Below, one piece after another: positions 34,423 through 47,359 of a stretch of 64,000 nucleotides of DNA. The stretch is from contig CM066998.1 in assembly GCA_033977485.1 (NCBI GenBank), positions 55,022,274-55,086,273 on the forward strand, read 5' to 3'. The stretch is from Hydrangea macrophylla. Lineage: Eukaryota > Streptophyta > Magnoliopsida > Cornales > Hydrangeaceae. The first letter of the stretch is position 1, and the number at the start of each line of letters is the position of its first letter. Made by a program: the position numbers and the translations under genes. Below the pieces are notes generated by a model, which was given only the letters and a program-made list of their open reading frames with translations, was not told where the DNA came from and ran no database searches.

Positions 34423-35746
34423 TGTTAGGGATATATACTAAAAGCCATGCTTTATGTAGTTGATTTATTATTCATTTAATAAAATCAGTTAATCCATTTT
34501 TTATGAGAATCTGTGTGGGCAATATTTGTATCATATTGTTTATTTAATATTATGCATGTGTGTCTTTCATTCTATATAGTAGGTGGTTTGGTGTAGAGTT
34601 CGGCTTACACACGGAAGATCAGGCCATCAGATATTATAGAATGTAAGATTTTGATTTACAGTCTTAGATGGGATTGGACACACCATCGGTAGGACTGCAT
34701 CATGGTGTTGTAGTAGGTTTGTTTTGCCTACGGAAAACGGTATAGTTTCAACTCACTATGCTGGTACACTTTGTGTATTAAATGGGACTGACTTGGGGTA
34801 ATTATCTTTATACTGACTTATAAGATAATTAATACCTCATGGCTATTATGAGTGCTTATGCTCTAAATCCTACGTTAATTTGTAGACACGTACATTTGAT
34901 ATTTACACTTTGATCCCTAAAAGGGTGAGATCCTTAAATGGGTCAATATCTCATTGGATTGGGTGACAATATTAATTGTGTGGTGGATTTTGATTAATGA
35001 TGGAATCCATGTCTCAATTTTGGAATTGATGATATCCCCTTGAGAAAGCTTATAAATTTTGATTATGTCAAACCCTGCAGGTGGATTTTGTATCCGACAT
35101 ATCAGATAAGTTAAGCAGAGGATCTCAAGGAATTTTAAGAGATTAATTAAATATGATTGTCAGTAATTATGTTTAATTAATGGATATCTGTAATCTTAAC
35201 ATGGGGAGATAATAAGCATTTAATAACATGGAGCTCGAAATATATTTTTGAGATAAGGGTAGGAGTGTAATTATAATTCTTTAGTGGTATGAATTATAAT
35301 TTATGGAAATAGGAATCTGATTCAGTTCGAATTAGGGTTTCCTAATTCCATAAGGAAGCCTATTCCTTATTGACTTCTTATGGTCCCTATCGTAGCCTAT
35401 ATATATATATATGCTGCTTTGGCTCTCTCCTCAGTTGCGTCTTTTCCATCAAGAGTATTATAACTCAGAATAGAAAAGAGAGCGTAAAAAGAGAGAGCAG
35501 AAACATAAAGGATTTCGAAGGAGTCCACACTCAGTTCGATATTCTGGCAGCGGAGGAATACGGTAGAAGATCGTGAGCTATTATCGAGCCTGTGTTCTCG
35601 ATTCGTCTACTACAGCAATCCTTTTTAGCAGTTTAAGGTAACCCTAGTTCTGCCCTTGTAGGGTTATTGTAGTTTTCACGTAATTTTTTTTGCAGTACCA
35701 ACTTATACGCACTGTCAACGAATTCTGAGAACACAGTTTCCTAACA
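34423..35746 (+). mobile_element. Solo LTR, 1324 bp (Copia-like)
   Basis: It begins TGTTAGGGATATATAC, ends TTTCCTAACA and is flanked by the perfect 5-bp duplication gatag (34418-34422 and 35747-35751). A TATA stretch lies near 35395-35412, followed by a leader. There is no internal domain and no second LTR, so it is a solo LTR left by recombination. The superfamily is inferred from the ends only. Confidence 0.85.
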
Positions 35747-36151
35747 GATAGGTCCAAAAAAAAAAAACCTACCTAGCTAGTAAACTCGGTTCCAGATGTG
35801 CAAATACCTGACTCGGCCTTTGTTTGTGTTTGAGTATCCTGTGGATTCTACAATAATAAATAGATCACAATAAACATCATATAATGTGACTGTGACATGG
35901 AATAATTTGTCCGTGTCGAAATTCTTTAATGTTGGTCGGTGTCGATTTTATACGATTGAAATTTCCATTCCCCTCTTGTTTGAACCAGTTAGACTATTGA
36001 AATTTCCATGCACGTACATGCACCCATCCATTTGACTAAAATACCCTCCATTCTCTAAGGTTATAAAAGAAGGTCGCTTTCAAAACTCTTGTTATTGTTT
36101 TGAATAATGTTATAGGCATAATTAATTGCACAATTCATTTCATAATTTGTA

Positions 36152-36426
36152 CTCCCTCCGTCCCTTTTTTTGAGTCCTATATTTAATTTTGGGATGTCCC
36201 AAAATTAGTGTCCACTTTCCTAAGTTGGTATACAATTTTTACTTAAGTTGGTATACAATTTTTACTTACTTTCCAAAACTACCCTTCCTTGGAATCTACA
36301 CCAAGACAAAAATAAAAAAGTTATTGCAATGATTAGGGGCAATTGGGAAACGTGGGTGTAGATTCATTTTGTCCCCTTAATAAGTTGAGTTTCCAAAAAT
36401 GGACTAAAAAAAAAGGACGGAGGGAG
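36152..36426. mobile_element. Stowaway MITE, 275 bp
   Basis: Ends CTCCCTCCGTCCC and the complement GGACGGAGGGAG, flanked by TA on both sides. These are the standard Stowaway (Tc1/mariner) ends and target. Inside is a short tandem repeat of 'aagttggtatacaattttta'. Confidence 0.95.
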
Positions 36427-36586
36427 TAACATTTAAAGTAAGAGGCACCACATTTAAAACATCTACACATAAAGATAAAATACTTTAATAATTGTGCTTT
36501 AAATATGGAGTCTCTTACTTTAAATATTAGTATAAATTATAAAAATAATTATACAAATAATTGTGTCTCAAACATTATTGTTTTGT

Positions 36587-36704
36587 TTTTCTTCGACACC
36601 ACCGGTTAGGCATCAAAGAAAAAAGAATAAAAAAAGGTTACGCAGTTTTCTTCGACACCACCGGTTAGGCATCAAAGAAAAAAGAATAAAAAAATGTTAC
36701 GCAG
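36587..36704 (+). repeat. 59-bp tandem duplication
   Basis: Two nearly identical copies ('cttcgacaccaccggttagg', 'catcaaagaaaaaagaataa') start at 36591 and 36650. Confidence 0.95.
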
Positions 36705-36776
36705 TCAAGAAAATAAGACAAGACGTGCAAAGAATTTTATTGATTCAGACTAACAAAATGGGCAGCACCAGCTCTT

Positions 36777-36960
36777 TTTTTTTTTTTTTTTGTTGATGGC
36801 AAAGCACCCACAGGTGTCACGCACACACACAGGCAGAGCCACAAACCCACAATCTAACAAGTCCCACAGGGCAAATTCCCCGAAGGAATGACTCCTAGAG
36901 GAATCGAACCCGCCCACTCCAAGAGGAGTGAGAGGGCTGGGTACCACTGGGCTAAAAAAA
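36777..36960 (-). mobile_element. tRNA-derived SINE with 22-bp target duplication
   Basis: On the minus strand it starts 'tagcccagtggtaccc' (box A), has 'ggttcgattcc' (box B), and ends in poly-A of about 18 (36774-36791 as T on the + strand). Both flanks carry aaaatgggcagcaccagctctt (36755-36776 and 36961-36982) without mismatch, which indicates a fairly recent insertion. Confidence 0.9.
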
Positions 36961-37108
36961 AAAATGGGCAGCACCAGCTCTTATTTTTTCTTAAACATGT
37001 ATCACACCATCAATCATTAACGGCAGCTTTTTTGACAAATAGGACAGAGAACTTTCTTTTCTTTCTTCTTTTTTTTTTTTTTCTTCTGGAAGTACCCCAA
37101 TTTCATTT

Positions 37109-37288
37109 TGAGCAATGATAGGTGCACAATGAAATACACACAATTAATTGCACAACGTATAATATAAGGTTGGACTTTGTGTTGAAAAGTCTATACACAC
37201 TTTTTTGTATGTACATACTTTTTAGTACAAATTCCAACTTTGTGCTGCGCATTTATACGATTAATTGTGCATTTCATTGTACACCTAA
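37109..37288. mobile_element. MITE with AGGTGYACAATGAAAT ends
   Basis: The left end (aggtgcacaatgaaat) and right end (atttcattgtacacct) are inverted copies, with 'cacaattaatt' following on each arm. About 180 bp and no coding text. No target duplication was recognised. Confidence 0.65.
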
Positions 37289-37469
37289 CATTTTTATTTC
37301 ACTTTTACGAGAGACTCAGTGATAACCTATTTTCAGGTGGAAGAACAAAAAATTCACGCTTTTTGTGAGTTTGAGCCCAAGCCTCTTGCTGCTTTTTGTA
37401 ATACGGAGTACCAATCAACCTCTTTCACTTTTTCTTTTTTTGGCCTTTTTAAGTATGTATGTATTACTG

Positions 37470-38200
37470 TTAATTTTAGACAATCATAACTTACTCATTT
37501 TAAAAAATAAAGGATCCCTAATGCCTTTTTTAGGGTAACATGTGAGGGATAACCAAATAAGTTATGTACTTTCCTATAGGGGTGATGTTTTACCTTCTCC
37601 CGCCTATTTGGCTTTTAATAAAATCGATTTGTTGTTCAAAAATAAATAAATAAATAACTCACTCATATTTTGGCTTTTTTGGATAATTTTTTTATTTTTT
37701 ATTTTTTATGTCATGTATTTTATTTTATTTTCGAGATCTAACACATTGGACTTGAAAGTTGTACAAAAAAAAAGTAATTTAGAGCCTTTTGCGTTTTTAT
37801 CTTTCTAAACAGATAGGAGTAATATTATCTGTTGATGAACAAAATTATTTGTTTGTATTAAACAATCACAACTTCCTCATTTTTTTGGCCTTTTTGGATG
37901 ATTTTTTTTTATTTCATGTACAGAGTAATTTTTTTTATTTTTTTATTTTTTTGAGATTTACGCATTGGACTTGAAAAATTTAACGTAGATAATTTGCCGC
38001 CTCAATTTGAGATTTCATCTGTTTTCAAACAGACATTATTATCTGTTTGTATTAATGACCATAACTTTTTCATTTTTAGGCTTTTTGGGTGAATTACTAT
38101 TATTATTAATATTATTTTTATTTCATTTTTTTTCGAGATCTACGCAACTATGGATATTAATTTTACAAGAAGAGTATATTTTTATTTGATTCATGAAAAA
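37470..38200. repeat. Degenerate tandem repeat, three copies
   Basis: Similar text recurs at 37486, 37862 and 38066: a 'caatcataact' start, 'tttttggcttttttggatgattttt', then 'cgagatctacgcattgga' (shortened here). Spacing is uneven and the copies are strongly diverged. Nothing coding was seen. Confidence 0.55.
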
Positions 38201-38380
38201 AAAATTATGTTTTTGCATTACAGCTTAAATTTTAAATTTGTTTTCTCTGCAAGATTTCATAATCAATATTGATCTCATTTGTTAGATCTTGTTTTTCAAA
38301 TTTCAAAACATCAAAGTTTACCAAAAAAAAAAAATAATGGACATCCAAAACAAAAGTTATAGCAAATTGATGTTTTGTAG

Positions 38381-38985
38381 TAGGGGTGTGTTTCGGCCGG
38401 AACGGATCGGAAACACCCCTTTCGGAAAAAATTCTAAAATTTTCGGAAGCCAAAAATGCATTCCGAATTCCGTTCCGAAATTTCGGAAATTCCAAAATTA
38501 TTTCCGATTCGGAAATTTCGGAATTTCATCAGATTCGGAATTTTTCGGAATATTCGGAATATTTTCGGAATTTTTCGGAATATTCGGAATTCAAGTTTAA
38601 GGGGATTTTACTTGAGACTTGTAGGCCTTTTATAGAAGCATATCACATCCTATTTTTTTTTTTTGTGTTTTTTCGATGTGGGATGAACACAATTTTCGGA
38701 ATATTTCGGAATATTTTCGGAAAAGTTTCGGAAAATACAATTTCGGAATATGTTCGGAAATTTTTCGGAATATTTCGGAATATTTTCGGAAAAGTTTCGG
38801 AAAATACAATTTCGGAATATTTTCGAAAATTTTTCGGAATTTTCGGAATTATAAAAACAATTCCGATTCCGATCCGATTTTTTCCGGAATTTTTGGAATT
38901 CGGAAATTCGGAATGCATATTTAGTTGCCAAAAATCGGAATTTTTCGGATCAGAATCGAAATTTCCGTTCCAAATGACACCCCTA
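38381..38985. mobile_element. hAT-type non-autonomous element built of TTCGGAA words
   Basis: The ends TAGGGGTGTG and the complement of GACACCCCTA are flanked by the perfect 8-bp duplication ttttgtag (38373-38380 and 38986-38993). Inside, about 26 copies of TTCGGAA and a few of its complement fill 38400-38590 and 38690-38960. The two blocks are separated by about 100 bp of unrelated text. The right block contains an ~80-bp tandem duplication. The word has few stops, which produces a false ORF across the element. Confidence 0.9.
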
Positions 38986-38993
38986 TTTTGTAG

Positions 38994-39725
38994 GTATAAA
39001 AGAGCATTTTGTTTTTTACCAAAACAAGGACAAAGGACCTAATCAAGCTAAAGAAAAGTGGTGTGGGCTTAAGCTTGGTCATGTTTGGTTTGAGCGGGTT
39101 TTGGCTGAGGCTCCCCTCTTTTATTTATTTATTACAACCTATTCAATGAAGGAGTCTGAGACCTAACTTGGTGTCAAACGAGCAATGAGTAAGGATTATC
39201 AGCAACACCACAAGTGTTTTTTTTTTAAGTAAAAAATGAAAAAATGTCCAAAAATGATGTGATCAATGATGTCAACACATCATGGGTGCTACCGACAATC
39301 TGTTCTCACAAGCTATACTGACTTTGTCAAGTATGCCAATCATTGTTATTCATTTGGCTTTCTATCCTTGTTGTGTGATGACCCCAAATTTAAAATGATA
39401 CTGTTAATTAGTAATTTTTTTTAGGTAAATTGCACGGAACTCCCTGAGGTAAGATCAAAATACAATGACCTCCCTCGTAGTATGTAAAATTACATTGACC
39501 TCTCTTAAGACTAACACTGTTTGATTTTAGTTTGATTTTAGTGTGAAAAGACTTTATCACCTCTTCAAAGTGAATGGAGAAAAAAAAGCCAGACTACTCG
39601 TTTAACTACTCCCCCCTCTCCAACAAAGCGTACCCAACACCCAAGCAATCCTCCACAACCCCTACTGCCATATTCAGACATTATCATAACAATGGGGTAA
39701 CCAAGAACAAACCCAATTTTCTGTG

Positions 39726-39771
<46 letters not shown>

Positions 39772-41446
39772 TTACAAACCAACCAATATCAAACCCACCA
39801 ACAGTACGCGTTCAGGTTCAGGGCCCCAGAGAGAGAGAGAGAGAGAGAGAGCACATATTCATAATTTCATATTCAAGTTGGATGAGCCGGGACAAATCTA
39901 AAATATGCTTTCACTTGAGGTATGATTTGAGTTGAGTTGGGACAAATTCCTCAATATGAAGCTGAGTTTGGACTGAGATGAGCTTGATTCATACCCAGAT
40001 CATCTTTAAGTTAGATATGGATCCCTTCGTATCAAAGAAGTAATTACATAAACATTGAACTGTTTGAACCAGTTCTTCTTTGAACTTGCTCTTCTTTGAA
40101 CCACATAAACGGTTCTTGCGTTATCCAAAAAAATCCTCTCAACTTTTATGTTGTGTAGTGAAACGACATCATTTCAATTACAAGTTCTCTACTTGTCACA
40201 TCTTTATATGGCTCACTGGCATAATAATGTTAATAAGTTTAAATTCACCAAGTAAATCATCATCATTCACGTGTACATATATTGTGTATTAGATATATGG
40301 ATATACCAAATTGCACATACTATATGTACATATGTACATAAATCATTCAAAGATACCTTTACATATAATATCTCTCCACAGTTAACCAGTAACAAAATCA
40401 TCACATCCAAACAAATCATGATTGGTTGCATTTGTTTTCAAGAATTTATATTTGGGGCAGTAAAATCCTTCAATAGGTAAATGAAACAAACGAAATCACT
40501 GACTGAGTTGTTGGGATTCATTGAATGAAACAATTTCAGACATCCATTTGTAGTTTAATTTGTATATAGGAAAAGATGTAATATCTATACATTATATACA
40601 TTATTATTTAGATATATATATATATATATATATTCAAATTCAAAGATGTTATGAGATGTTGATAAGTTAAGTTTGTTAAAGTAGGTAGGTGTCGAGAGTA
40701 ATCATTTTGCAATTTTTTTTTACTAATTTGTCATTATGTCATTTTATTTAGGGATACATTTGGAATAAAAATGTTCTATGCACTTTCACGCTTTTTAGGG
40801 GTAAAAATGAAAAATCGCCAATCTCCCCACCCGCTTATTAGCGTAATTGTGCACAGTAGGTAAATTTTGTCAAAATTTCTCACTGAATTGGACATTTGGA
40901 TCACATTGCTTCTATTTAAAAACTCCAGGGACCAAATTGACACAATTGAAACTACTGGGACTAAAATGAGACAGAGACCAAACTTTAAGAGTATATTTTA
41001 TAATATAAAACAATTTGGTTAAGATTTCATCTTTCAGTCGAAATATCACATTCCATTTTAGACGAACCAAAGATTATGGTGATTTAACAAATAACAAATT
41101 TTAACATCGATATTTTGATTGAAACAGACTAGCATATATTCAACAAAGACTTGAATTTATAAATCCGTTTCATATGACTCAAAATCGTTTCCATTATATT
41201 TTTATTTTTTGATGGGAACTCAAAATCATTTCTTTGTTTTCTCAAACAACCTCTTAAGTTCAAGAGGCTTTAAAAAATTAATAATAAAAAAAAATTCCAA
41301 ACCCTTCATTATGGTTATGAATTTAGAGTAGCTAAAAAAAGAATTAAAGAAAATGATCATCATTAAATGGTTGAAACCTCTGACAAATTCCATCATACTG
41401 AACTCTAATCGTGTCTCTAAAGGCAACCTAGGTTAAAATGACAACT
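38994..41446. other. Intergenic DNA with small repeats
   Basis: At 39421-39545 lies a fragment ('aggtaaattgcacggaac', 'ctccctgaggtaagatc', 'acctccctcg') related to the ends of the foldback element at 13-14 kb. Microsatellites: TA/GT at 39735-39772, GA at 39828-39851, TA at 40613-40632. No gene recognised. Confidence 0.6.
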
Positions 41447-41451
41447 ACATC

Positions 41452-43138
41452 TATCACGCCCCAGAACGGCCAAAATTAGAGAAAATAAATTCTTTTTTGG
41501 GTCCAAAGGCAGCGACTGGTGAAGTCACATAATTGTCCATACCACGCAGTACTAAGCAATAGCAAGGATAACGAGATCATAATACAATAATCTAGGTTCT
41601 GGTTAAAACATAACTTAATGTCAAAAAGCAAGTTACTAGCTATTACACATCAGAGTTTCGAATCAAATAAAACGGATTACAGTGTTGAGGCAACATATGC
41701 CTTATTACAAAAATGTTTGGGAAATAGTAAGGATAAATAAACTATAATCTAGCCTGATCTTCAATTGGCATAGGTGTAGTCCTCGACATATTAGTCTTCC
41801 TCCACCTGACCTTCGTCGGGGTAGTCCTCTACAGGGACGTCATCACTAGCATAGTAGTCCTCGCCTGCAGGTCCTTCACCTGTATGGTCATAAAGAGGGT
41901 GCACTGGAACGTAGAAATATCCAGCGGTATAAACGTGGTCAGCTTAATGATAGCTGTATGAATTAGATACTAACAGGGTATCAACTATTAAAGTTATTAC
42001 AAGTTAAGAACGATAAACAATTGGATTCTATTGAGTGTATCTTCTCTTTAATGAAACCGATTATCCGATTGCTAACGTCTTACTAAATTAAGACCAACAA
42101 CATACATTACTGGAAAAGAACAAACTCGACAGTAGTTCACTTCTAAACATACACCATTGTTCCATCCACCACTTTTAAGAACATATGCACAGTCCACCAC
42201 ATGTCATGAATACCACGTCAGTCCATCCCTAGCTTTAAGAACATATGCCCAGTCCACCGCACTTCAGGGATATAACGCTTTAAGCAATAGTACATCATTC
42301 TAATGCCACTGCTTAACATCATCTAATAATGATCCTAGTTCACTGCTTTTAAGAATATATGCACATTTCACCGCTTTTAAGAACATATCAATGGATCACT
42401 AGTCTATCTTAGGGCTACTTGGTCCAGTCCACCGCTTTTAAGAACATATGCACAGTTCATCGCTTTTAAGAATATATGAATGACCAAGGCCCGTCCACGC
42501 AAGATTCCGAATCTTAACAAACCTACTAAAGTTTAACTCTAACATCAATACATGACAATCCCATGTGGCCTGACTACTTTAAATGAAATGAATGAAAACT
42601 CCAAATGATTCACGAACTACACGTTATCTAACGTTACAAACATTATTCTGTTATCCTTAACATTACTATGATTCAGCGTTATATTATCTCATTATCACGT
42701 CTGTATTACATGCGGGGGATTTAGACAGTAGGTAAACAACTAAGCAGTTATAATATAAACTAAACAAGAATAACAGCATTCTGTAATTGCCAATCAATTG
42801 GGACAGAGGTCCAATCGATTGGATCATAATCTATACCAATTGATTGCTAACTTTGGCATTCGATTGGGAAATCTATAATGCAATCAATTACATAAAATGA
42901 CAATTGATTGAGTTATCAAAGATGTTAATCGATTGGAAAAAGTCCCAATCGATTGGAACTTCATCTTCTTCACAGAGAAGACAGTTCAGCAAAATAAAAA
43001 ATGGGAAAAATATGATTCAAGCTTCTTATCTTCATTTAAACAAGTCCTAACATCAATACTATATTACCAAGTGAGTTTAAAACTCACCTTAGGTATGTGC
43101 GGTGTATGTATGGAAGCTTAGGCTTCAATGGGGGTTCC

Positions 43139-43169
<31 letters not shown>

Positions 43170-43732
43170 GTCTTCTCTATTTTTCTTTTCTTTTTTCTCT
43201 TCCTTCTTTGGTCTTTTTCTTCTCTTCAGTCCATATAGGGGTGTGTGTGTGTGTATGAATGTATGTATATGTATATATATATATATATGTGAGTGTATAT
43301 ATACAACAAACACACACACATACACACACACACACACTCTATCTCTCTCTCTTCCCCACTAATTTCTGTAACCAGAAATATGCCCAAATGGGCTCACAAA
43401 TATAGAGAAATAAGAGTCCACGCAGCTAATCCCCAGCCAAAGTAAAGGTATCAAAACAGCTGCTACCAATCGATTAGGGTAGGTTGTAAATGTTCGAATC
43501 AATTGAGATGGAGTCCAGTGGATTGGGTCCAGGTAGTAGGTACAAAAGTGGCAATCGATTGGTATAAGATGCCAATCGATTGGTATCTAAGGTATGGCAA
43601 TCGATTGGGATATAATGCCAATCGATTGGGACACAAAATACACCAAAGGTGAAGTAAAACTCATATAAGTATTTAAAGAAGTAATACTAGGTCTTATTCA
43701 TATAATACATTACCAAAATATAGGGTATTACA
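41452..43732 (-). repeat. 3' LTR of the Tekay-type element
   Basis: It begins TATCACGCCCC on the + strand (TG expected, mutated) and ends GGGTATTACA. It holds a minisatellite of 'caccgcttttaagaacatat' units (42160-42480), a palindrome cluster downstream of the promoter (42790-42957), a CT tract (43139-43161) and the U3 palindrome cluster (43466-43630). A TATA-like stretch lies at 43394-43406. Confidence 0.9.
43466..43630. repeat. CCAATCGATTGG cluster in U3 of the 3' LTR
   Basis: Five exact AATCGATT cores and two degenerate ones. The 5' LTR has nine exact cores over the same stretch. Confidence 0.9.
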
Positions 43733-44860
43733 TCATCCATCACTTATTAAAAGATTTCATCCCCGAAATCTGAAGTAAGTAGGATAAAACAAAAACAGAA
43801 ACTTCTCTTGCATCACTGACTCTAGTTCCCATGAAACTTCTCCTTCATCGTGGTGCTCCTACCAAATCTTCACTAGTGGAATCTTCTTGTTTCTGAGCTT
43901 CTTCACTCCTCGGTCTAGAATTCGTACTGGCCCTTCGTCGAATGTCACGTTCTTGTTCACCTCGATATCTTCAAAACTGATCTTGTGCAATGGGTTATGG
44001 GCACGCTTCTTCAATATGCTGATGTAGAAAACATTGTGCACTTTTGACATCTTCGGTGGTAATACAAGTCTGTAGGCTACTTTCCCAACACGTTCTAGGT
44101 TCTCAAACGATCCGATGAATTGAGCAATAGCTTGCCCCTCTTCTATCTAAATCTGACGATACCTTGAACTGGCAAAACTTTGAGTAGTACATGATCTCCA
44201 ACTTCGAACTCTATATCTTTTCGTCGCTTGTCGGCATACTCTTGTGTCTAGATGAAGGAATCTTCATCTTTTCTCGTACAACTTGGATCTTCTTGTTAGT
44301 TTCTTAAATCATCTCAGGCCCAAGTAGTTGGGTATATCTGACTTCAACCCAACATAGCGCCGATCGGCAAGATCTTCCATATAAAGCTTTGAACAATGCC
44401 ATCCCTATGCTTGTGTGATAGCTGTTGTTGTAGGTGAACTCAATAAATGGTAGATGCGTCTCCCTTGAGCTCTCAAAATCAATAAAATAGGCTCATAACA
44501 TATCCTTCATCTCTTAATTGACTCGTTCTATTTGAACGTTTGTCTATAGATGAAAGGCTGAACTCAAGTTCAATGAAGTTCCCATTGCTGTCTGAACGCT
44601 CTTCCAGAATTTTATGGTGAAGCGCGAATCTTGATCCGATACTATTGAGACAGGTAAACCATGAAGTCACATAACTTGTTGTAGTTACACCCGGCTCAAT
44701 CGTTCGACTGGGTACGTCATGCTGTAAGCAATGAAATGCGCTATCTTAGTGAGTCGATCCACTATTACCCAAATAGCATTGTGGTTTTGCTGTGACTTTG
44801 GCAAACCGACCGCGAAATCCATGGTGATGTGTTCCCATTTCCATTAGCGAATCAGTAGTG
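43733..44860 (-). pseudogene. Integrase core, C-terminus and chromodomain of the Tekay-type pol (broken)
   Basis: Integrase core text is spread over several frames from 44860 leftward (ITMDFAVGLPKSQQ, VDRLTKIAHFI, VSDQDSRFTIKFW). The C-terminal chromodomain region is readable at 44050-43760: VHNVFYISILKK, then GPVRILDRGVKKLRNKKIPLVKIWWEHHDEGEVSWE in parts. This tail identifies a chromovirus; in relatives it targets integration to chromatin. Many stops are present. Confidence 0.75.
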
Positions 44861-44861
44861 G

Positions 44862-45098
44862 CTATAGAAGTCTAGGTGGCTTCTGATGTTTTGCCTTCAC
44901 TTGTTTGTAAACAAGCCATTGGGATACATACTCTGCCACTTCTCGCTTCATTCCTTCCCACCAGAAGTTTCTCTTCAAGTCCTTATACATCTTGTTACCT
45001 CCAGGGTGAATAGTCATCCTTGACTTGTGCGCTTTGTCCGAGATATCCTTTCTGAGACTAATATCATTTGGCATACAGAGTCTACCTTTGCATCTCAT
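44862..45098 (-). pseudogene. Integrase zinc-binding region, cysteines lost
   Basis: It reads DKAHKSRMTIHPGGNKMYKDLKRNFWWEGMKREVAEYV, followed by SQWLVYKQVKAKHQKP in the same frame. The H…H part is kept. The two cysteines expected in the CxxC pair are Trp and Tyr here, so the zinc site is lost. Confidence 0.8.
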
Positions 45099-45379
45099 TG
45101 CTTCGTCCGTACTGCTACTCTATATTTTTGGCTCCTTTGCTGACATCTTAGTAAACCATAGTTTCAAATCTTCATTTAACTATTGAGCTTCCAAGATACG
45201 GCTGAAGGGAGTCGGTTGCACGACAAGACATCCAAAGTGTTGTCCTTCTCCTGATTCCACTGGTTGAAGGTCGAATCTGGTAAGCGTCTCCAATGCTCAT
45301 CAGTCTCTAATCAAATTTGAAGCAATCAAAAGGCGGGGCCTTTGGCTCAAAGCGTCAGCTACAACATTCGCTTTACCCA

Positions 45380-45990
45380 GATGGTATTGTAAAGAGAAAT
45401 CTTAGTCCTTGAGTAGTTCCATCCATATTTGTTGTCTCATGTTCAACTCCTTTTGAGAGAACAGGTACCTTAAACTCTTGTGATTCGAGAACAGATTGAA
45501 CTTTTCTCCATACAAGTAGTGTCTCCAAATCTTTAGAGCAAACACGATCGCAGCTAGTTCCAAGTCATGCATTGGATAATTCTTCTCATGCAGTTTTAAT
45601 TGTCTCGATCTGTATGCTATAACATTCCCGTCTTGCATTACAAGTCCTTGGTGCGATACGTCACTATAGATTATGAATCGTTCATCACTCCTGGGTATCA
45701 CAAGTACTGGTGCTGAGGTTAGTCTCTATTTCAATTCACAAAATGCATTCTCATGCTTGACAGTCCATTCATTCTTTGTCTCTTTCCTTGTCAAACTTAT
45801 CAATGGTCATACGATCTTGGAGAATCCTTCTACGAATCTTCGATAATATCCAACCAGACCAAGAAAACTTCTAAATTCGGTCGCATTGGTCACTCTATTC
45901 CAGCTCAAGACTGCATCAATCTTGGATGAGTCTACAGAAATCTCATCTTGCGATATCACATGTCCTAAGAATTTGACTGCCTGAAGCAAG
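45380..45990 (-). pseudogene. RT thumb and RNase H of the Tekay-type pol
   Basis: The RT thumb is at 45989-45807 ([40 protein letters not shown]). RNase H is at 45701-45402 ([17 protein letters not shown] start, [33 protein letters not shown]). The conserved Asp in the FTDHKSL motif is Asn here, so a catalytic residue is missing. The two parts are in different frames. Confidence 0.8.
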
Positions 45991-46069
45991 AATTCACACT
46001 TGCTGATCTTCGCATATAGGCTATTGTCTCGGAGAGTCTGTAGAGCATTTTTAGATGCTTCTTGTGCTC

Positions 46070-46760
46070 TTATTCTATCTTCAAGTAAATCAGAATGTCA
46101 TCGATGAATGCTATAATGAATTGATCCAGATAAGGTATGAATACTCTACTCATTAGGTCCATGAATACTGATGGGGCATTGTTCAATCCAAAAGACATCA
46201 CTAGAAATTCGTAGTGCCCATACCTCGTCCTGAAAGTAGTCTTCGATATATCTTCCAGTCGAGCTAGCAACTGATAATAACTTGAATGAAAATCAATCTT
46301 TGAGAATATCCTTGATCCTTGCAACTGATAAAATAGGTCGTCTATAGAGGGAAGCAGATATCTATTCTTGATTGTGACCTTGTTCAACTCTCTATAGTCG
46401 ACATAAAGTCATAGCTCTCTGTCCTTCTTCTTTACAAATAGAACTGGTGTTCCCCATGATGACGTACTTGGGCGAACAAAACCTAAGTCTTCAAGTTCCT
46501 AATATTGTTTATTCAATTCTTGCATCTCTGTTGGCACCATTCGGTACGGGAAAAGTGGATATCTATTCTTGATTGTGACATTGTTCAAATCTCTGTAGTT
46601 GATACAAAGTCACAGCTCTCCGTCCTTCTTCTTTACAAATAGAACTGGTGTTCCCCAAGGTGACGTACCCGGGTGAACGACACATAAGTCTTCAAGTTCC
46701 TGAACTTGTTTCTTCAATTCTTGCATCTCTGTTGGTGCCATTCGGTATGCGGTCTTGAAA
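46070..46760 (-). pseudogene. Reverse transcriptase of the Tekay-type pol with an internal 201-bp tandem duplication
   Basis: The palm with the catalytic box is at 46387-46070 ([48 protein letters not shown]). Upstream, the N-terminal segment from YRM.PTEMQEL through WGTPVLFVKKKD to VTIKNRY occurs twice in tandem (46552-46752 and 46351-46551). The period is exactly 201 bp, 67 codons, so the duplication keeps phase. The copies differ at many sites, and the inner copy has additional stops. Other chromoviral RTs carry this segment once. Confidence 0.85.
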
Positions 46761-47344
46761 ATTGACAACGTTTTGGGTACTAGATCAATGCAGAAGTCCG
46801 TCTCTCTTTTCGACAGAAGCCCTGAGATATCTCGAAATACGTCTCCAAAGTCTTGGATAATGGAGATCTGGTTGACGGTAAGCTTTGTGCTTGAACTCTC
46901 GATCGTAGCAAAATAGCTAGTAAGAAACATGTTACTCATCGGCTGGCACCAAAATCTAAACTGCCGACAATCGGGGGTTGAAAAGTCAATGGTTCGACTA
47001 ACACAGTCTAGGTTGGCACCATACTTGGTAAGACAATTCACTCCTAGGATCACGTCGAACTTAGACATTGACAAGACTATCAAGTCTGCTGAGAGATTCT
47101 TATCTTCTAGGGTCAAGGGACAATCCTTGCACACCTTACCTAACTTAAAAGTTACTCCCAATGGTGAAACAACACTAAGGATTGGCTCAAGTGCTAGGGG
47201 TTCCAAACCTAAATCTAGCTCGATCTTAATAGCTATAAAAGAATTGGCATGCAGCACCGGTATCAAACAAAGCTCTAACTTGGTTGTGAAATAAAATGAG
47301 TGTACCTTCCAAGTTCTGTTATTCCTTGGCATTATATCATGCAT
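46610..47344 (-). pseudogene. Protease and RT start of the Tekay-type pol
   Basis: One open frame of 244 codons carries the chromoviral aspartic protease body (FDVILGVNCLTKYGANLDC) and the RT lead-in (KTAYRMAPTEMQELKKQ…SPWGTPVLFVKKKDGEL). The active-site loop (LFDTGAA) is only readable in the adjacent frame near 47270, so a frameshift falls directly at the protease active site. Confidence 0.8.
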
Positions 47345-47359
47345 TGTCAGGGATGATAG

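Noticed and set aside
38386..39042. 218-codon open frame with repeated FRNIFGKVSENT-like text
   Set aside because: It is the translation of the TTCGGAA word array of a hAT-type element. Similar open frames exist in other frames and on the other strand; it is not a gene.
43102..43362. Low-complexity open frames in the LTRs (also 51604-52071)
   Set aside because: They translate CT, GT and TA microsatellites in LTR sequence.
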